A stretch of 64,000 bases of DNA from Lysobacter stagni (GTDB taxonomy: Bacteria > Pseudomonadota > Gammaproteobacteria > Xanthomonadales > Xanthomonadaceae), in assembly GCF_030053425.1 (NCBI RefSeq), contig NZ_JASGBI010000001.1, positions 3,046,001-3,110,000 of the forward strand, written 5' to 3'. The position numbers were made by a program, and so were the translations under genes. How positions within the stretch are numbered: the stretch's first letter is position 1; the number at the start of each line of letters is the position of its first letter. The notes beneath the pieces are model-generated. The model made no database searches, was not told the origin of the DNA, and worked only from the letters and a program-made list of their open reading frames with translations. Shown here one piece after another: positions 33,366 through 42,828 of the stretch.

Positions 33366-34490
33366 TCAGGACGTCATGCGGTCCCAGAAACCCTTGACGC
33401 CGTCCATGAAGGTCGAGGACCGCGGCGAATGGCGACGCGCGCCCTCGCCCACGAAGGTGGCCTCGAACTTCTCCAGCAACTCGCGCTGCTCGTTGGTCAG
33501 GTTGACCGGGGTTTCCACGACGACGCGGCAGTACAGGTCGCCGGGCTTGCGGCTGCGCACGGACTTCACGCCGCGATCGCGCAGGCGGAACAGCTTGCCG
33601 GTCTGCGTTTCGATCGGAATGCGCAGCTCGACCTCGCCTTCCAGCGTGGGCACGCGGATGGTGTCGCCCAGCGCGGCCTGCGAGATGCGGATCGGCACTT
33701 CGCAGTGCAGATCGTCGCCGTCGCGCTGGAAGATATCGTGCTCGCGCACGCGCACGTCGACGTACAGGTCTCCCGGCGGCGAACCGGCGGGGCCGGCTTC
33801 GCCCTCGCCCGCCAGGCGGATGCGGTCGCCGTTGTCCACGCCCGCGGGGATCTTCACCTGCAACGTCTTGGTGCGTTCGACGCGCCCCTGGCCGTTGCAG
33901 TCCGCGCAGGGGTTGGGAATGGTCTTGCCGCGACCGCCGCAGTGCGGGCAGGCCTGCTGCATCGAGAAGATGCCGCGCTGGAAACGCACCTGGCCACGGC
34001 CGTGGCAGGTGGCGCAGTCCTCCAGCTTTCCGTCCGCCGAACCGCTGCCGTCGCACGTGGTGCACTCGTCGAGCGTGGGGATCTCGATGGTCTTGTCGAC
34101 GCCGCCGACCGCTTCCTCCAGCGACAGCTCCATCACGTAGCCGATGTCGGCGCCGCGACGCGGCCCGCGTGCGGCACCGCCACCGAAGATGTTGCCGAAG
34201 ATGTCGCCGAAGATGTCGCCCATGTCGGCGTAACCCTGGCCACCGCCACCGCCGCCCATGCCGTGTTCGAACGCGGCATGGCCGTGCTGGTCGTAGGCGC
34301 GCCGGCGGTTGCCGTCGGACAGCACCTCGTACGCTTCCTTGCATTCCTTGAACGAGGCTTCCGCAGCCGCGTCGCCGGGGTTGCGGTCCGGATGGAACTT
34401 CATCGCACAGCGGCGATAGGCCTTCTTCAGGTCATCGTCGCTGGCGTCGCGGGCCACGCCCAGCACTTCGTAATAGTCGCGTTTGCTCAT
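33366..34490 (-). CDS. dnaJ: chaperone DnaJ (Hsp40)
   Basis: 374 residues. DnaJ binds unfolded protein and stimulates the DnaK ATPase. The J domain has HPD in [15 protein letters not shown]; a Gly/Phe-rich linker ([20 protein letters not shown]) follows; then four CxxCxGxG zinc motifs are recognisable ([40 protein letters not shown]), and two C-terminal substrate-binding beta-domains ([45 protein letters not shown]). It is last in hrcA-grpE-dnaK-dnaJ, 118 nt after dnaK, and ends at a strong terminator. Confidence 0.97.
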   Translation of the reverse strand: MSKRDYYEVLGVARDASDDDLKKAYRRCAMKFHPDRNPGDAAAEASFKECKEAYEVLSDGNRRRAYDQHGHAAFEHGMGGGGGGQGYADMGDIFGDIFGNIFGGGAARGPRRGADIGYVMELSLEEAVGGVDKTIEIPTLDECTTCDGSGSADGKLEDCATCHGRGQVRFQRGIFSMQQACPHCGGRGKTIPNPCADCNGQGRVERTKTLQVKIPAGVDNGDRIRLAGEGEAGPAGSPPGDLYVDVRVREHDIFQRDGDDLHCEVPIRISQAALGDTIRVPTLEGEVELRIPIETQTGKLFRLRDRGVKSVRSRKPGDLYCRVVVETPVNLTNEQRELLEKFEATFVGEGARRHSPRSSTFMDGVKGFWDRMTS

Positions 34491-34608
34491 GGAGCCGGGA
34501 TTCGTGATTCGGTTTTCGTGGTTCGCGATGGGTCAGGCCGGACACAGGAAGGGGACCCGGAACCGGACGCGTCGTTCCGGACCCCGATCCCCGTTTCCGG
34601 ATGCCGGC

Positions 34609-36528
34609 TTACTTCTTGTCGTCCTTGACCTCGGTGAACTCCGCGTCCACCACGTCGTCGGAGCGGGTACCGCCAGCCGCGCCGGCGTCGGCACCGCCCG
34701 GCTGGCCGCCCGCGGCGGAGGCCGCGGCGAACAGCGACTGTGCAGCCTCTTCCAGCGCCTTCGACTTGGACTCGATCTGGCCCTTGTCGTCGCCCTTCAT
34801 GGCCGTTTCCAGCTCGGCGATCGCGCCCTCGGTGCGACCGATGACGTCGCCCGGCACCTTGTCGCCGTTGTCCTTGATCGCCGTGCGCGCGGTGTGGATC
34901 AGCGCGTCGGCGTGGTTGCGGGCCTGCACCAGCTCGTGGAACTTCTGGTCTTCCTCGCGGTGGGCTTCCGCGTCGGAGACCATCTTGGCGATCTCCTCCT
35001 CCGACAGGCCCGAACCGGCCTTGATCTCGACCTTCTGTTCCTTGCCGTTCTTCTTGTCCTTGGCCGACACATGCAGGATGCCGTTGGCGTCGATGTCGAA
35101 GGACACCTCCACCTGCGGCATGCCGCGCGGCGCGGCCTCGATGCCGGTGAGGTCGAAGCGGGCCAGCGACTTGTTGTAGCGCGCCTGCTCTCGTTCGCCC
35201 TGCAGCACGTGCACGGTCACGGCCGACTGGTTGTCCTCGGCGGTGGAGAACACCTGCGAGGCCTTGGTCGGGATGGTGGTGTTCTTCTCGATGATCTTGG
35301 TGAACACGCCGCCCAGCGTCTCGATGCCCAGCGACAGCGGGGTCACGTCGAGCAGCAGCACGTCCTTGACGTCGCCGGCCAGCACGCCGCCCTGGATCGC
35401 GGCGCCCAGCGCCACGGCCTCGTCGGGATTGACGTCCTTGCGCGGTTCCTTGCCGAAGAACTCGGCCACGGCCTGCTGCACCTTCGGCATGCGGGTCTGG
35501 CCGCCGACCAGGATCACTTCGCTGATTTCGCTGGCACGCAGGCCCGCGTCGTTCAGCGCGATGCGGCAGGGTTCGATCGTGCGCTTGACCAGGTCGTCGA
35601 CCAGCGCTTCCAGCTTGGCGCGGGTCAGCTTGATGTTGAGGTGCTTCGGGCCCGAGGCGTCGGCCGTCACGTACGGCAGGTTCACTTCGGTCTGCTGCGC
35701 GCTGGACAGCTCGATCTTGGCGCGCTCGGCAGCGTCCTTCAGGCGCTGCAGGGCCAGCGGGTCCTTGCGCAGGTCGATGCCCTGGTCCTTCTGGAATTCC
35801 TCGACGAGGTAGTCGATGACGCGCTTGTCGAAGTCCTCACCGCCCAGGAACGTGTCGCCGTTGGTGGACAGCACTTCCACCTGCATCTCGCCGTCGACCG
35901 AGGCGATCTCGATGATCGACACGTCAAACGTGCCGCCGCCCAGGTCGTAGACCGCGACCTTGCGGTCGCCGCCCTTCTTGTCCATGCCGTAGGCCAGCGC
36001 GGCCGCGGTGGGCTCGTTGATGATGCGCTTGACGTCCAGGCCGGCGATCTTGCCGGCGTCCTTGGTCGCCTGGCGCTGGCTGTCGTTGAAGTACGCCGGC
36101 ACGGTGATGACCGCCTCGGTGACGGTCTCGCCCAGGTAGGCCTCGGCGGTCTTCTTCATCTTGGCCAGCACTTCGGCCGAGATCTGCTGCGCGGCCATGC
36201 GCTTGCCTTCGGACGTCTCGATCCAGGCATCGCCGTTGTCGTGCTGGGTGATCTTGTACGGGACCAGGCCGATGTCCTTCTGGACTTCGGCGTCGGTGAA
36301 CTTGCGGCCGATCAGGCGCTTCACCGCGAAGAAGGTGTTCTTGGGGTTGGTGACGGCCTGGCGCTTGGCCGAGGCGCCGACCAGGACTTCGCCGTCCTTG
36401 GTGAAGGCGACGATGGACGGCGTGGTGCGGTCGCCTTCCGAATTCTCGATGACGCGGGCCTTGCCGCCTTCCATGATCGCCACGCACGAATTGGTCGTGC
36501 CGAGGTCGATGCCGATGATCTTGCCCAT
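34609..36528 (-). CDS. dnaK: molecular chaperone DnaK (Hsp70)
   Basis: 639 residues, standard. Hsp70 folds and refolds proteins in ATP-driven cycles with DnaJ and GrpE. The ATPase domain begins [22 protein letters not shown] and includes [14 protein letters not shown] and [14 protein letters not shown]; the linker and substrate domain follow ([22 protein letters not shown]), with a helical lid and a Gly/Ala-rich tail ending in [19 protein letters not shown] 36528 begins a canonical Hsp70 N-terminus. A strong heat-shock promoter lies 60-90 nt upstream, so the gene can be induced independently of hrcA and grpE. Confidence 0.98.
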   Translation of the reverse strand: MGKIIGIDLGTTNSCVAIMEGGKARVIENSEGDRTTPSIVAFTKDGEVLVGASAKRQAVTNPKNTFFAVKRLIGRKFTDAEVQKDIGLVPYKITQHDNGDAWIETSEGKRMAAQQISAEVLAKMKKTAEAYLGETVTEAVITVPAYFNDSQRQATKDAGKIAGLDVKRIINEPTAAALAYGMDKKGGDRKVAVYDLGGGTFDVSIIEIASVDGEMQVEVLSTNGDTFLGGEDFDKRVIDYLVEEFQKDQGIDLRKDPLALQRLKDAAERAKIELSSAQQTEVNLPYVTADASGPKHLNIKLTRAKLEALVDDLVKRTIEPCRIALNDAGLRASEISEVILVGGQTRMPKVQQAVAEFFGKEPRKDVNPDEAVALGAAIQGGVLAGDVKDVLLLDVTPLSLGIETLGGVFTKIIEKNTTIPTKASQVFSTAEDNQSAVTVHVLQGEREQARYNKSLARFDLTGIEAAPRGMPQVEVSFDIDANGILHVSAKDKKNGKEQKVEIKAGSGLSEEEIAKMVSDAEAHREEDQKFHELVQARNHADALIHTARTAIKDNGDKVPGDVIGRTEGAIAELETAMKGDDKGQIESKSKALEEAAQSLFAAASAAGGQPGGADAGAAGGTRSDDVVDAEFTEVKDDKK

Positions 36529-36588
36529 GGTGATTGCTCCCTCTCGAATGCTTTGAATGCTTGGGGCGGTCAGTCCGCCGATGTTCGC

Positions 36589-36617
36589 TATCTGGGGTTC
36601 AGGCGTTGCCCTTCAAG
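36589..36617 (-). promoter_or_regulatory. RpoH (sigma-32) type promoter of dnaK
   Basis: Minus strand: -35 CTTGAAG (36617-36611), 13-nt spacer, -10 CCCCAGATA (36597-36589), close to the sigma-32 consensus CTTGAAA/CCCCATNT. The start point would be near 36582, leaving a leader of about 54 nt. The -35 overlaps the palindrome TTGCCCTT C AAGGGCAA (36606-36622). Confidence 0.8.
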
Positions 36618-36622
36618 GGCAA
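36606..36622. repeat. 17-bp palindrome between grpE and dnaK
   Basis: TTGCCCTT C AAGGGCAA is a perfect 8-bp inverted repeat with a 1-nt centre. It overlaps the -35 of the dnaK heat-shock promoter, so it may be an operator or a read-through attenuator from grpE. It is not a CIRCE element. Confidence 0.55.
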
Positions 36623-36671
36623 GGACCGCACGACGATGGCTGCGACGCGTTCGTCGCGCGCGCCAGCCCCC

Positions 36672-37193
36672 TCAGTCGTGCCGGGCGACGACCACCAGCG
36701 CCGGGCGCAGCAGCCGGTCGTTCAGCAACCAGCCCTTCTGGTAGACCTGCACCACATTGCCGGGCGCATGGCCGGCGGCCTCGACCATGCTCATGGCCTG
36801 GTGGTGTTCGGGATTGAACGGCTGGCCGACCGGGTCGACCGCGATCAGGCCGTTGTCGCCGGCCACCTTGAGCAGCTGACGCAGGGTCAGCTCCATGCCC
36901 TCGCGCAGGTGCGCGGCGGTGTCGCCGGGCACGGCCAGGCCCGCTTCCAGGCTGTCGATCACCGGCAGCAGTTCGGACAGCAGGCGCTCGTTGGCGAACC
37001 TGCGGGCCATGTCGAGCTCGCGCGCCATGCGCTTGCGCTGGTTCTCGAGTTCGGCGCGTTCGCGCAGCGAGTCCTCGCGCAGCTGTGTCAGTTCGGCCCG
37101 GGCGGCCTCGAGCTGGTTCGCCAGCGGGGCGCCTTCGGTATCGGGGGCCACGTCGGGCGTGTCGTTGGGTTCGCCGGTATTGCTGGAAGTCAT
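36672..37193 (-). CDS. grpE: nucleotide exchange factor GrpE
   Basis: 173 residues from ATG 37193. GrpE releases ADP from DnaK. A charged N-terminal tail leads into a long coiled-coil helix ([60 protein letters not shown]) and the C-terminal beta-wing ([52 protein letters not shown]), all GrpE hallmarks. GGAG lies 7 nt upstream of 37193; in-frame ATGs at 37205 and 37217 are alternatives with poorer spacing. A near-consensus heat-shock promoter lies about 75 nt upstream. Confidence 0.96.
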   Translation of the reverse strand: MTSSNTGEPNDTPDVAPDTEGAPLANQLEAARAELTQLREDSLRERAELENQRKRMARELDMARRFANERLLSELLPVIDSLEAGLAVPGDTAAHLREGMELTLRQLLKVAGDNGLIAVDPVGQPFNPEHHQAMSMVEAAGHAPGNVVQVYQKGWLLNDRLLRPALVVVARHD

Positions 37194-37266
37194 GCGTTGC
37201 TCCATTCCCTGCGCCAAGGGCGCTCAAACATGCGGAAAACCGCGCACGAAGGCGCGTCAACGGCAG

Positions 37267-37294
37267 CAATGGGGCCGCTGTCACGGGTTTCAAG
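37267..37294 (-). promoter_or_regulatory. RpoH (sigma-32) type promoter of grpE
   Basis: Minus strand: -35 CTTGAAA (37294-37288), 13-nt spacer, -10 CCCCATTG (37274-37267). This matches the sigma-32 consensus essentially perfectly. It lies between hrcA and grpE, giving a leader of about 65 nt before ATG 37193. Confidence 0.88.
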
Positions 37295-37337
37295 ACGAAC
37301 CGCACGACGGACGCCGGCCACGCGGCCGGCCACGGCC

Positions 37338-38390
37338 TCAGGTTTCGGGGTCGAGCGCCGCGCCCAGGGCGTCCGCAGCCGCCTGCACCACCGGAATCAC
37401 CCGCTCGTATGCCATGCGGGTGGGCCCGATCACGCCCAGCACCCCGAGCACGCGCCCGCTGCCCGCCGCCACATAGGGCGCGCTCACCAGCGAGATGCCC
37501 TCCAGCGGGGCCAGCCCGGTTTCCTCGCCGATGAAGATGCGCACGCCCGGCGCCTGCACGGTGCGCTCCAGCAGCTGCAGGATCTCGCGCTTGCGGGCAA
37601 AGGCCTCGAACAGATCGCGCAGGCGGTCCAGGTCGGCCAGGTCCTGCACGCCCATCAGTCGCGTCTGGCCGGCAAGCACCATGTCGTCGCGGGCGGGTTC
37701 CAGGACCTGGTCGGCCAGTTCCACCGACTGCGACAGCAGCCGCTGCATCTCGTCCTGGGCATTGCGCAGCTCGCGCACCAGCGTGGCGCGGATGTCGGCC
37801 ACGGTGCGCCCCGCGAAATGGGCGTTGAGGTAGTTGGCCACGCGCTCCAGCTCGCCGGCATCGAAGGCCCGCCGCGTCTGCACGATGCGGTTCTGCACCT
37901 CGTTGTCGGCGAACACGACGATGGCCAGCACGCGCTGGGCGTCCAGCGGGACGAAGTCGATCCGGCGGAAGGCGAACTGCTCGCGCCGCGGCACGCTGAC
38001 CACGCCGACGAAATGGGTCATCGCCGACAGCAGCTCCGAGGCGCTGCCCAGCAGGGCCTGCGTGCCCGAGCCCGGCGGCAGCTCGCCGCGCAGCCGCGCC
38101 AGGTCGCTGTCCGGCAACGGCCGCACCTGCAGCAGCGAATCGACGAACAGGCGGTAGCCCTGCGCCGTCGGCACCCGCCCGGACGAGTGGTGCAGCGCGC
38201 TGAGCAGCCCGGCGTCCTCGAGGTCGGCCAGGATGTTGCGGATCGTCGCCGGGCTGACGTCGAGCCCCGCGTGGCGCGCGAGGGTCTGCGAGCCAATGGG
38301 CTCGCCACTGTGGATGTAGCGGCCGATCAGCGTGCGCAGCAGCTGGCGGGCACGCGGGTCGAGGCTGGGATCGGCGGGTTTGCGACTCAT
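37338..38390 (-). CDS. hrcA: heat-inducible transcription repressor HrcA
   Basis: 350 residues. HrcA represses heat-shock genes by binding CIRCE (TTAGCACTC-N9-GAGTGCTAA). The N-terminal winged helix reads LLRTLIGRYIHSGEPIGSQTLARHAGLDVSPATIRNILADLEDAGLL; the GAF-like effector region and the C-terminal VRIFIGEETGLAPLEGISLVSAPY follow. Synteny hrcA-grpE-dnaK-dnaJ supports the call. No CIRCE is seen anywhere in this window, so its targets (typically groESL) must lie elsewhere; the dnaK genes here look sigma-32-driven. A weaker CTTGCGT / CCCGTCAT pair lies just upstream (38426-38396). Confidence 0.95.
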   Translation of the reverse strand: MSRKPADPSLDPRARQLLRTLIGRYIHSGEPIGSQTLARHAGLDVSPATIRNILADLEDAGLLSALHHSSGRVPTAQGYRLFVDSLLQVRPLPDSDLARLRGELPPGSGTQALLGSASELLSAMTHFVGVVSVPRREQFAFRRIDFVPLDAQRVLAIVVFADNEVQNRIVQTRRAFDAGELERVANYLNAHFAGRTVADIRATLVRELRNAQDEMQRLLSQSVELADQVLEPARDDMVLAGQTRLMGVQDLADLDRLRDLFEAFARKREILQLLERTVQAPGVRIFIGEETGLAPLEGISLVSAPYVAAGSGRVLGVLGVIGPTRMAYERVIPVVQAAADALGAALDPET

Positions 38391-38523
38391 GGCGGCGATA
38401 TATGACGGGTTCGCGGGCGACGCAAGGGTTTGACGTCGATCGCACTCCCCGCGCCCGTTCCTACGCGGTGAGACGGCGACCGGCTATCAAGCGGCAACCC
38501 ACACAGGGCACAATCGCGGTCCG

Positions 38524-40191
38524 ATGCTCGTCCACCTCTCGCTCAAACAATTCGCCGTGGTCAGCGAGGCCGAACTGGCCTTCGGCCCCGGCCTCACCGT
38601 GATCTCCGGCGAAACCGGCGCCGGCAAGTCGCTGCTGGTGGACGCACTGGGCCTGCTGTCGGGCCTGCGCGCCGACAGCGGCGTGGTGCGCCATGGCGCC
38701 GACCGTGCCGAACTGGTCGCCGAGTTCTCCCTGGACGACGTGCCCCTGGCGCGGACCTGGCTGCTGGAGAACGAACTGGACGAGGACGACGCCTGCCAGA
38801 TCCGCCGCGTGATCCGCGCCGATGGCGGTTCGCGCGCGTGGGTCAACGGCCGCCCGGTGACGCTGGGGCAGCTGGGCGAACTGGCCGGCCGGCTGGTCGA
38901 GATACACGGCCAGCACGAACACCAGGCCCTGCTGTCGCGCCCCAGCCAGCTGGCCCTGCTGGATGCCTTCGGCCGCACCGAAACCGAACGCCGCGCGGTG
39001 GAAGCCGCCGCCGCGCACTGGAACGGCCTGCTCGCCGAACGCGACACGCTGTCGGCCCAGGGCGACGTGTCCGACCGGATCGACTGGCTGGAACACCAGC
39101 ATGCCGAACTGGACCGCGAAGACCTGGAACCCGAATCCATCGCCCGCCTGCAGGCAGACCATCGACGTCATGCGCATGCGGCCGGCCTGATCGCGGCCTG
39201 CGATGGCGCATTCGCGCAGCTCGGCGGCGAGGAAGATCCGTCGCTGTCGCGCACGCTGCAGCACGTGCGCTCAGACCTGCAACGCGTGGTCGAGCATGAG
39301 CCGCGCCTGGGCGAAGTGGACGCCATGCTCGACGCCGCCGCGATCCAGATCGACGAAGCCCTGGCCCTGCTCGACCGCGTGCGCAGCGACCTCGACCTGG
39401 ACCCGGCCGCGTTCGACGCCATCGAGCACCGCCTGGGCCGCCTGCACGAACTGGCGCGCAAGCACCGCGTCACGCCGGAGCAGCTCGGCGCCCACCGCGA
39501 CGCGATCGCGGCGGAACTGGACACGCTGCGCGGCGCCGGCGTGCGCCTGGCGACGCTGGACGGAGAGATCGCACACGCCCGCCAGGACTGGCGTGCCGCC
39601 GCGGACGTGCTGGGCGCACGCCGCCGCGAGGCCGCGCAGCGACTGGCACAGGGCACCACCGCCCTGATCGCCGAACTGGGCATGGGCGGCGGACGTTTCG
39701 ACGTCGAACTGGAACCCACCGACGGCGACCGCCCCGATCCGAACGGCGGCGAACGCGTGGAATTCATGGTCGCGGCCAACCCGGGCCAACCCGCGCGGCC
39801 GCTGCGCAAGGTTGCCTCCGGCGGCGAACTCTCGCGCATCTCGCTGGCCATCGAAGTAGCGGCGCTGGGCATGGATGCGGTGCCGACGATGGTCTTCGAC
39901 GAAGTCGACACCGGCATCGGCGGTGCGGTGGCGGAAATCGTCGGCCAGAAGCTGCGCGCGCTCGGCGCGAGCCGCCAGGTGCTGTGCGTCACCCACCTGC
40001 CGCAGGTGGCCGCGCAGGGCCATGCGCACTACCGCGTCAGCAAGGCCGCCAGCGAGGGCGTCACGCAGAGCGCGGTGCAGTCGCTCGATGCGAAGCAGCG
40101 CGAAGAAGAACTGGCGCGCATGCTCGGCGGTGTCGAACTCACCCGCGAGGCGCGCGCGGCGGCGAAACGGCTGCTGGCGGACGTGGTCTGA
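38524..40191 (+). CDS. recN: DNA repair protein RecN
   Basis: 555 residues, an SMC-like ATPase acting in double-strand-break repair. The Walker A is GPGLTVISGETGAGKSLLVDAL near the N-terminus; the IHGQHEHQALL motif marks RecN; a central coiled-coil region spans roughly residues 150-370; and the C-terminal ABC signature VASGGELSRISLAIE and Walker B PTMVFDEVDTGIGG complete the head, followed by the H-loop VTHLPQVAAQGHAHY. The gene is divergent from hrcA with 133 nt between starts. RecN is SOS-induced in many bacteria, but I see no clear LexA box upstream here. Confidence 0.96.
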   Translation: MLVHLSLKQFAVVSEAELAFGPGLTVISGETGAGKSLLVDALGLLSGLRADSGVVRHGADRAELVAEFSLDDVPLARTWLLENELDEDDACQIRRVIRADGGSRAWVNGRPVTLGQLGELAGRLVEIHGQHEHQALLSRPSQLALLDAFGRTETERRAVEAAAAHWNGLLAERDTLSAQGDVSDRIDWLEHQHAELDREDLEPESIARLQADHRRHAHAAGLIAACDGAFAQLGGEEDPSLSRTLQHVRSDLQRVVEHEPRLGEVDAMLDAAAIQIDEALALLDRVRSDLDLDPAAFDAIEHRLGRLHELARKHRVTPEQLGAHRDAIAAELDTLRGAGVRLATLDGEIAHARQDWRAAADVLGARRREAAQRLAQGTTALIAELGMGGGRFDVELEPTDGDRPDPNGGERVEFMVAANPGQPARPLRKVASGGELSRISLAIEVAALGMDAVPTMVFDEVDTGIGGAVAEIVGQKLRALGASRQVLCVTHLPQVAAQGHAHYRVSKAASEGVTQSAVQSLDAKQREEELARMLGGVELTREARAAAKRLLADVV

Positions 40192-40222
40192 CGGCGGGAT
40201 TCGGGATTCTCGATTCGCATGC

Positions 40223-40325
40223 TGTCATTCCCGCGAAGGCGGGAATCCATCGATCCGCCGCCATTGAGGCCTTCGTCAGCGTTGACGCATGCGAGCCTGG
40301 ATCCCTGCCTTAGCGGGGATGACAT
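40223..40325. repeat. composite two-hairpin extragenic repeat (recN-fur gap)
   Basis: TCATTCCCGC GAAG GCGGGAAT and GGATCCCTGC CTTA GCGGGGATGAC, about 65 nt apart; same family as 27351-27450. It lies between the convergent recN and fur genes. Confidence 0.75.
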
Positions 40326-40352
40326 CAACCGCGGGGTTCACGCACGCACACG

Positions 40353-40379
40353 AAAAAGCCCGCCATCGGCGGGCTTTTT
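40353..40379. terminator. bidirectional terminator between recN and fur
   Basis: AAAAAGCCCGCC ATC GGCGGGCTTTTT, a symmetric 12-bp stem flanked by A and T runs, so it can act for both converging genes. Confidence 0.93.
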
Positions 40380-40413
40380 CACGCACTCGAATTTCGAACA
40401 TCCAATCCCGGCT

Positions 40414-40815
40414 TCACCGCTTCTTGCGCACGTACAGTACCAGCGAGTGCTCGTCGATCTCGTAACCGTGCTTGGCCGCGATCTTGCGCTGCAGCTCTTC
40501 GATCTCGGGACTTTCGAATTCGATGATCTTGCCGGTGTCCACGTCGACCATGTGGTCGTGGTGGTGGCCGCGGTCCAGTTCGTACACCGACTGGCCGGCC
40601 TCGAAGTTGTGCTTGAGCACCAGCCCGGCCGCCTCGAACTGGGTCAGCACGCGATAGACCGTGGCCAGGCCGATGTCCTCGCCGTGCTCGAGCAGATGGC
40701 GGTAGATGTCTTCCGCGGTCATGTGCCGCGGCTTGGACTGCTCCAGCAGTTCCAGGATCCGCAGGCGCGGATGGGTGACCTTGAGTCCGGCGTTGCGGAG
40801 GTCTTGCGATTCCAT
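40414..40815 (-). CDS. fur: ferric uptake regulator Fur
   Basis: 133 residues from ATG 40815 (GAGGGTAATCCC before it). Fur represses iron-uptake genes when loaded with Fe2+. The winged-helix domain has AGLKVTHPRLRILELLEQ and DIGLATVYRVLTQFEAAGLV; metal-binding residues are in the HHHDHMVDVDTGKIIEF segment, while the Cys-rich C-terminus of E. coli Fur is missing, as in xanthomonad Fur proteins. It is divergent from bamE, a conserved pair in Xanthomonas. An upstream in-frame ATG at 40845 is less likely. Confidence 0.96.
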   Translation of the reverse strand: MESQDLRNAGLKVTHPRLRILELLEQSKPRHMTAEDIYRHLLEHGEDIGLATVYRVLTQFEAAGLVLKHNFEAGQSVYELDRGHHHDHMVDVDTGKIIEFESPEIEELQRKIAAKHGYEIDEHSLVLYVRKKR

Positions 40816-40902
40816 GGGATTACCCTCGTCAGACTCGAAGCGCATCGGGCGCCGGGGCCCGGAACGCTGGATGAACGCGGCGGTGGCCGCCGGTCCCCGC
40901 GC

Positions 40903-40930
40903 TTGGTGGATGCGCCCTTCAGTGTATCAT
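40903..40930 (+). promoter_or_regulatory. candidate sigma-70 promoter of bamE
   Basis: TTGGTG (40903-40908), 16-nt spacer, TATCAT (40925-40930), 31 nt before the bamE start, in the shared fur/bamE divergent region. Confidence 0.55.
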
Positions 40931-40960
40931 CGCGACGTTATCCGCCTGTCGCAGACCCCG

Positions 40961-41374
40961 ATGCCGAAGCACACGACGTACAAGCTCCTGCTGGTCCTTT
41001 CCATCGCCATGGTCACCGGCGGCTGCGGCATCCTCTACAAGCAGCCCATCTATCAGGGCAATCTGCTGGAGAAGTCCAGCGTCGATCAGCTCCAGACCGG
41101 CATGAGCAAGCAACAGGTCAACCTGCTGCTCGGCTCGCCGTCGATCGAAGACCCGTTCCACCACGACCGCTGGGACTACGCTTCCACGCAGCGCACCAAC
41201 CGCGTGGGCACCGTCGAGAAGAAGAACCTCACCCTCTGGTTCGAGAACGACTCGCTGGTGAAGTGGGAAGGCGACTACTTCCCCGAGCAGGACGAACAGC
41301 TGGCCCGGCAGACGGTCCGCCAGTTCGGCCGCAACCTGCCGAAGGAAAAGAACGAGAAGCGTCGCGGCCGCTGA
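40961..41374 (+). CDS. bamE: outer-membrane assembly lipoprotein BamE (SmpA/OmlA)
   Basis: 137 residues. BamE is a small lipoprotein of the BAM complex that inserts beta-barrel proteins into the outer membrane; in Xanthomonas it is called OmlA. The signal peptide LLLVLSIAMVTGGC provides the lipobox Cys at residue 22. The mature domain shows IYQGNLLEKSSVDQLQTGMSKQQVNLLLGSPSIEDPFHHDRWDY, the characteristic SmpA/OmlA motif. ATG 40961 is the first start that precedes the signal peptide directly. It ends just before a terminator shared with rnfH. Confidence 0.95.
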   Translation: MPKHTTYKLLLVLSIAMVTGGCGILYKQPIYQGNLLEKSSVDQLQTGMSKQQVNLLLGSPSIEDPFHHDRWDYASTQRTNRVGTVEKKNLTLWFENDSLVKWEGDYFPEQDEQLARQTVRQFGRNLPKEKNEKRRGR

Positions 41375-41398
41375 CCGCACGCGCCAGACGCTTCGATG

Positions 41399-41422
41399 AA
41401 AACCCGGCTACGGCCGGGTTTT
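41399..41422. terminator. bidirectional terminator between bamE and rnfH
   Basis: AAAACCCGGC TACG GCCGGGTTTT, a 10-bp stem. It overlaps the last codons of rnfH on the minus strand. Confidence 0.9.
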
Positions 41423-41686
41423 CTGTTTGAGCGGCCGGGATTCGGCGCGACGCCGGCGCGCGGTCTTGGGATCGGCCTGCAGCGGACGCAGCAGCTCCAC
41501 GCGATCGCCATCCTGCAAGGGCACATCGCGCGCCACGCGCACGCCGAACACGGCATGGGCCACGGTTTCCGCATCGCGATCCAGGCCCGCCGCGACCAGC
41601 GCATCGCCGACGGTCGCGCCCGCTGGCAGTTCCAGCTCGATCGCCTCGAAGCGCCGCGGCCAGGCGCGCACGAGCTGGATCTTCAC
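41408..41686 (-). CDS. rnfH: RnfH family protein (UPF0125)
   Basis: 92 residues with a ubiquitin-like beta-grasp fold by family; function unknown. VKIQLVRAWPRRFEAIELELPAGATVGDALVAAGL and DGDRVELLRPLQADPKTARRRRAE closely follow E. coli RnfH, including the DGDRVEIYRPL-type motif. I place the start at GTG 41686 because AAGAGG lies 6 nt upstream and it gives the family's N-terminus; GTG 41704 is the longer alternative. The start follows the ratA stop by one base, so the two are coupled, as in many proteobacteria. Confidence 0.9.
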   Translation of the reverse strand: MKIQLVRAWPRRFEAIELELPAGATVGDALVAAGLDRDAETVAHAVFGVRVARDVPLQDGDRVELLRPLQADPKTARRRRAESRPLKQKTRP

Positions 41687-41687
41687 C

Positions 41688-42122
41688 TCAGGCCTCTTCG
41701 CCACGGTCCGCGACGCGGATGAAGTCGTCGACCATGCGATCGGCCAGGCCCTGGAACCCCAGTGCCATCGCCGGCCCCAGCAGCTTCACCTTCGGCTCGA
41801 ATTCCAGCGTCAGCGTGACCTTGCACGCGGACTCGTCCAGCGCGTGGAATTCCCAGCGTCCGCCCAGGCTCTGGAACGGCCCCTCGACCAGCTTCAGCTG
41901 GATGTGGTGCGGCGGGCTCATGGTGTTCTCGGTGGTGAACCAGGTGCGCAGCGCGCCGAAGCCGATGTCCAGGCGCGCCACCAGCCGCCCCTCTCCCGCT
42001 TCCAGCACCTGCGCCGACTCGCACCAGCTGAAACGTCGCGGATAGGCCGCCACATCGTTGACCAGCGCGAACATGCGCGCGGCGGAGTGCTCGACGAGGG
42101 CGGTACGGCGGATGGTCTGCAT
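41688..42122 (-). CDS. ratA: RatA/Coq10-type START-domain protein
   Basis: 144 residues of the polyketide cyclase/START superfamily. E. coli RatA was described as an inhibitor of 70S ribosome association and resembles the ubiquinone-binding Coq10 family; which role applies here is open. The sequence begins [40 protein letters not shown] and contains [41 protein letters not shown], both typical. ATG 42122 starts exactly at the conserved N-terminus. It is paired with rnfH and divergent from smpB, a widely conserved trio. Confidence 0.92.
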   Translation of the reverse strand: MQTIRRTALVEHSAARMFALVNDVAAYPRRFSWCESAQVLEAGEGRLVARLDIGFGALRTWFTTENTMSPPHHIQLKLVEGPFQSLGGRWEFHALDESACKVTLTLEFEPKVKLLGPAMALGFQGLADRMVDDFIRVADRGEEA

Positions 42123-42180
42123 GTGGTGCGTGGCCCGGTCCCGGTATCGCCCTGCCCCCGCTTTCGGGGACAATGGTGCG

Positions 42181-42693
42181 ATGTCCAAGAATTCCAACAA
42201 GAAGACCGGCAAGGATAAGGGAAAGGGCGCCGGCGGCGGCACCATCGCACTCAACAAGCGTGCGCGCCACGAGTACCACCTCGAGGACAAGTTCGAGGCC
42301 GGTCTGTCCCTGCAGGGCTGGGAGCTCAAGGCGATCCGCGCTGGCCGGGCCAACATCGGCGACGCCTACGCCGTGGTCCTGCACAGCGAGATCTTCCTGA
42401 TCGGTTCGCAGATCACCCCGCTGATCTCGGCCTCCACGCACGTCGTGGCCGACGACCGCCGCTCGCGCAAACTGCTGCTGCATCGGGCGGAGATCGACAC
42501 GCTCATCGGTCGCGTGCAGCGCGACGGCTACACCCTGGTTCCTACCGCGCTCTACTGGAAGGGCAACAAGGTCAAGGCCGAAATCGCCCTGGCCAAGGGC
42601 AAGCAGGCCCACGACAAGCGCGAGGCCAGCAAGGAACGCGACTGGCAGCGCGAGAAGCAGCGCGTGATGCGCCGGCACAACAAGGACGCCTGA
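42181..42693 (+). CDS. smpB: SsrA-binding protein SmpB
   Basis: 170 residues. SmpB carries tmRNA to stalled ribosomes for trans-translation. After a Lys/Gly-rich N-terminal extension ([19 protein letters not shown]) the fold starts [43 protein letters not shown] and ends with the basic tail [25 protein letters not shown] that fills the mRNA channel. The genes ratA-rnfH are divergent 58 nt away. No tmRNA gene (ssrA) is found downstream. Confidence 0.96.
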   Translation: MSKNSNKKTGKDKGKGAGGGTIALNKRARHEYHLEDKFEAGLSLQGWELKAIRAGRANIGDAYAVVLHSEIFLIGSQITPLISASTHVVADDRRSRKLLLHRAEIDTLIGRVQRDGYTLVPTALYWKGNKVKAEIALAKGKQAHDKREASKERDWQREKQRVMRRHNKDA

Positions 42694-42700
42694 CGCCCTG

Positions 42701-42722
42701 CCGCCGGTCGCCTGACCGGCGG
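42701..42722 (+). terminator. hairpin after smpB
   Basis: CCGCCGGTC GCCT GACCGGCGG, a perfect 9-bp stem 8 nt after the smpB stop, without a T-run. Confidence 0.55.
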
Positions 42723-42744
42723 TGCCCAGCCTCGATGCAGGATG

Positions 42745-42771
42745 AAATCAGCGCGGCAAGCCGCTGATTTT
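42745..42771 (+). terminator. intrinsic terminator downstream of smpB
   Basis: AAATCAGCG - 8 nt - CGCTGATTT plus T: 9-bp stem ending in a short T-run. It isolates smpB from the lexA cassette. Confidence 0.75.
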
Positions 42772-42828
42772 CAACGAGTCGCAATCCGTGATACGCCGCC
42801 ATGGCCAGATCGGGCCAGCAACGGCTGC

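Noticed and set aside
38391..38523. Possible CIRCE element upstream of hrcA
   Set aside because: Only an isolated GCACTC half-like string near 38442; the required TTAGCACTC-N9-GAGTGCTAA is not present.
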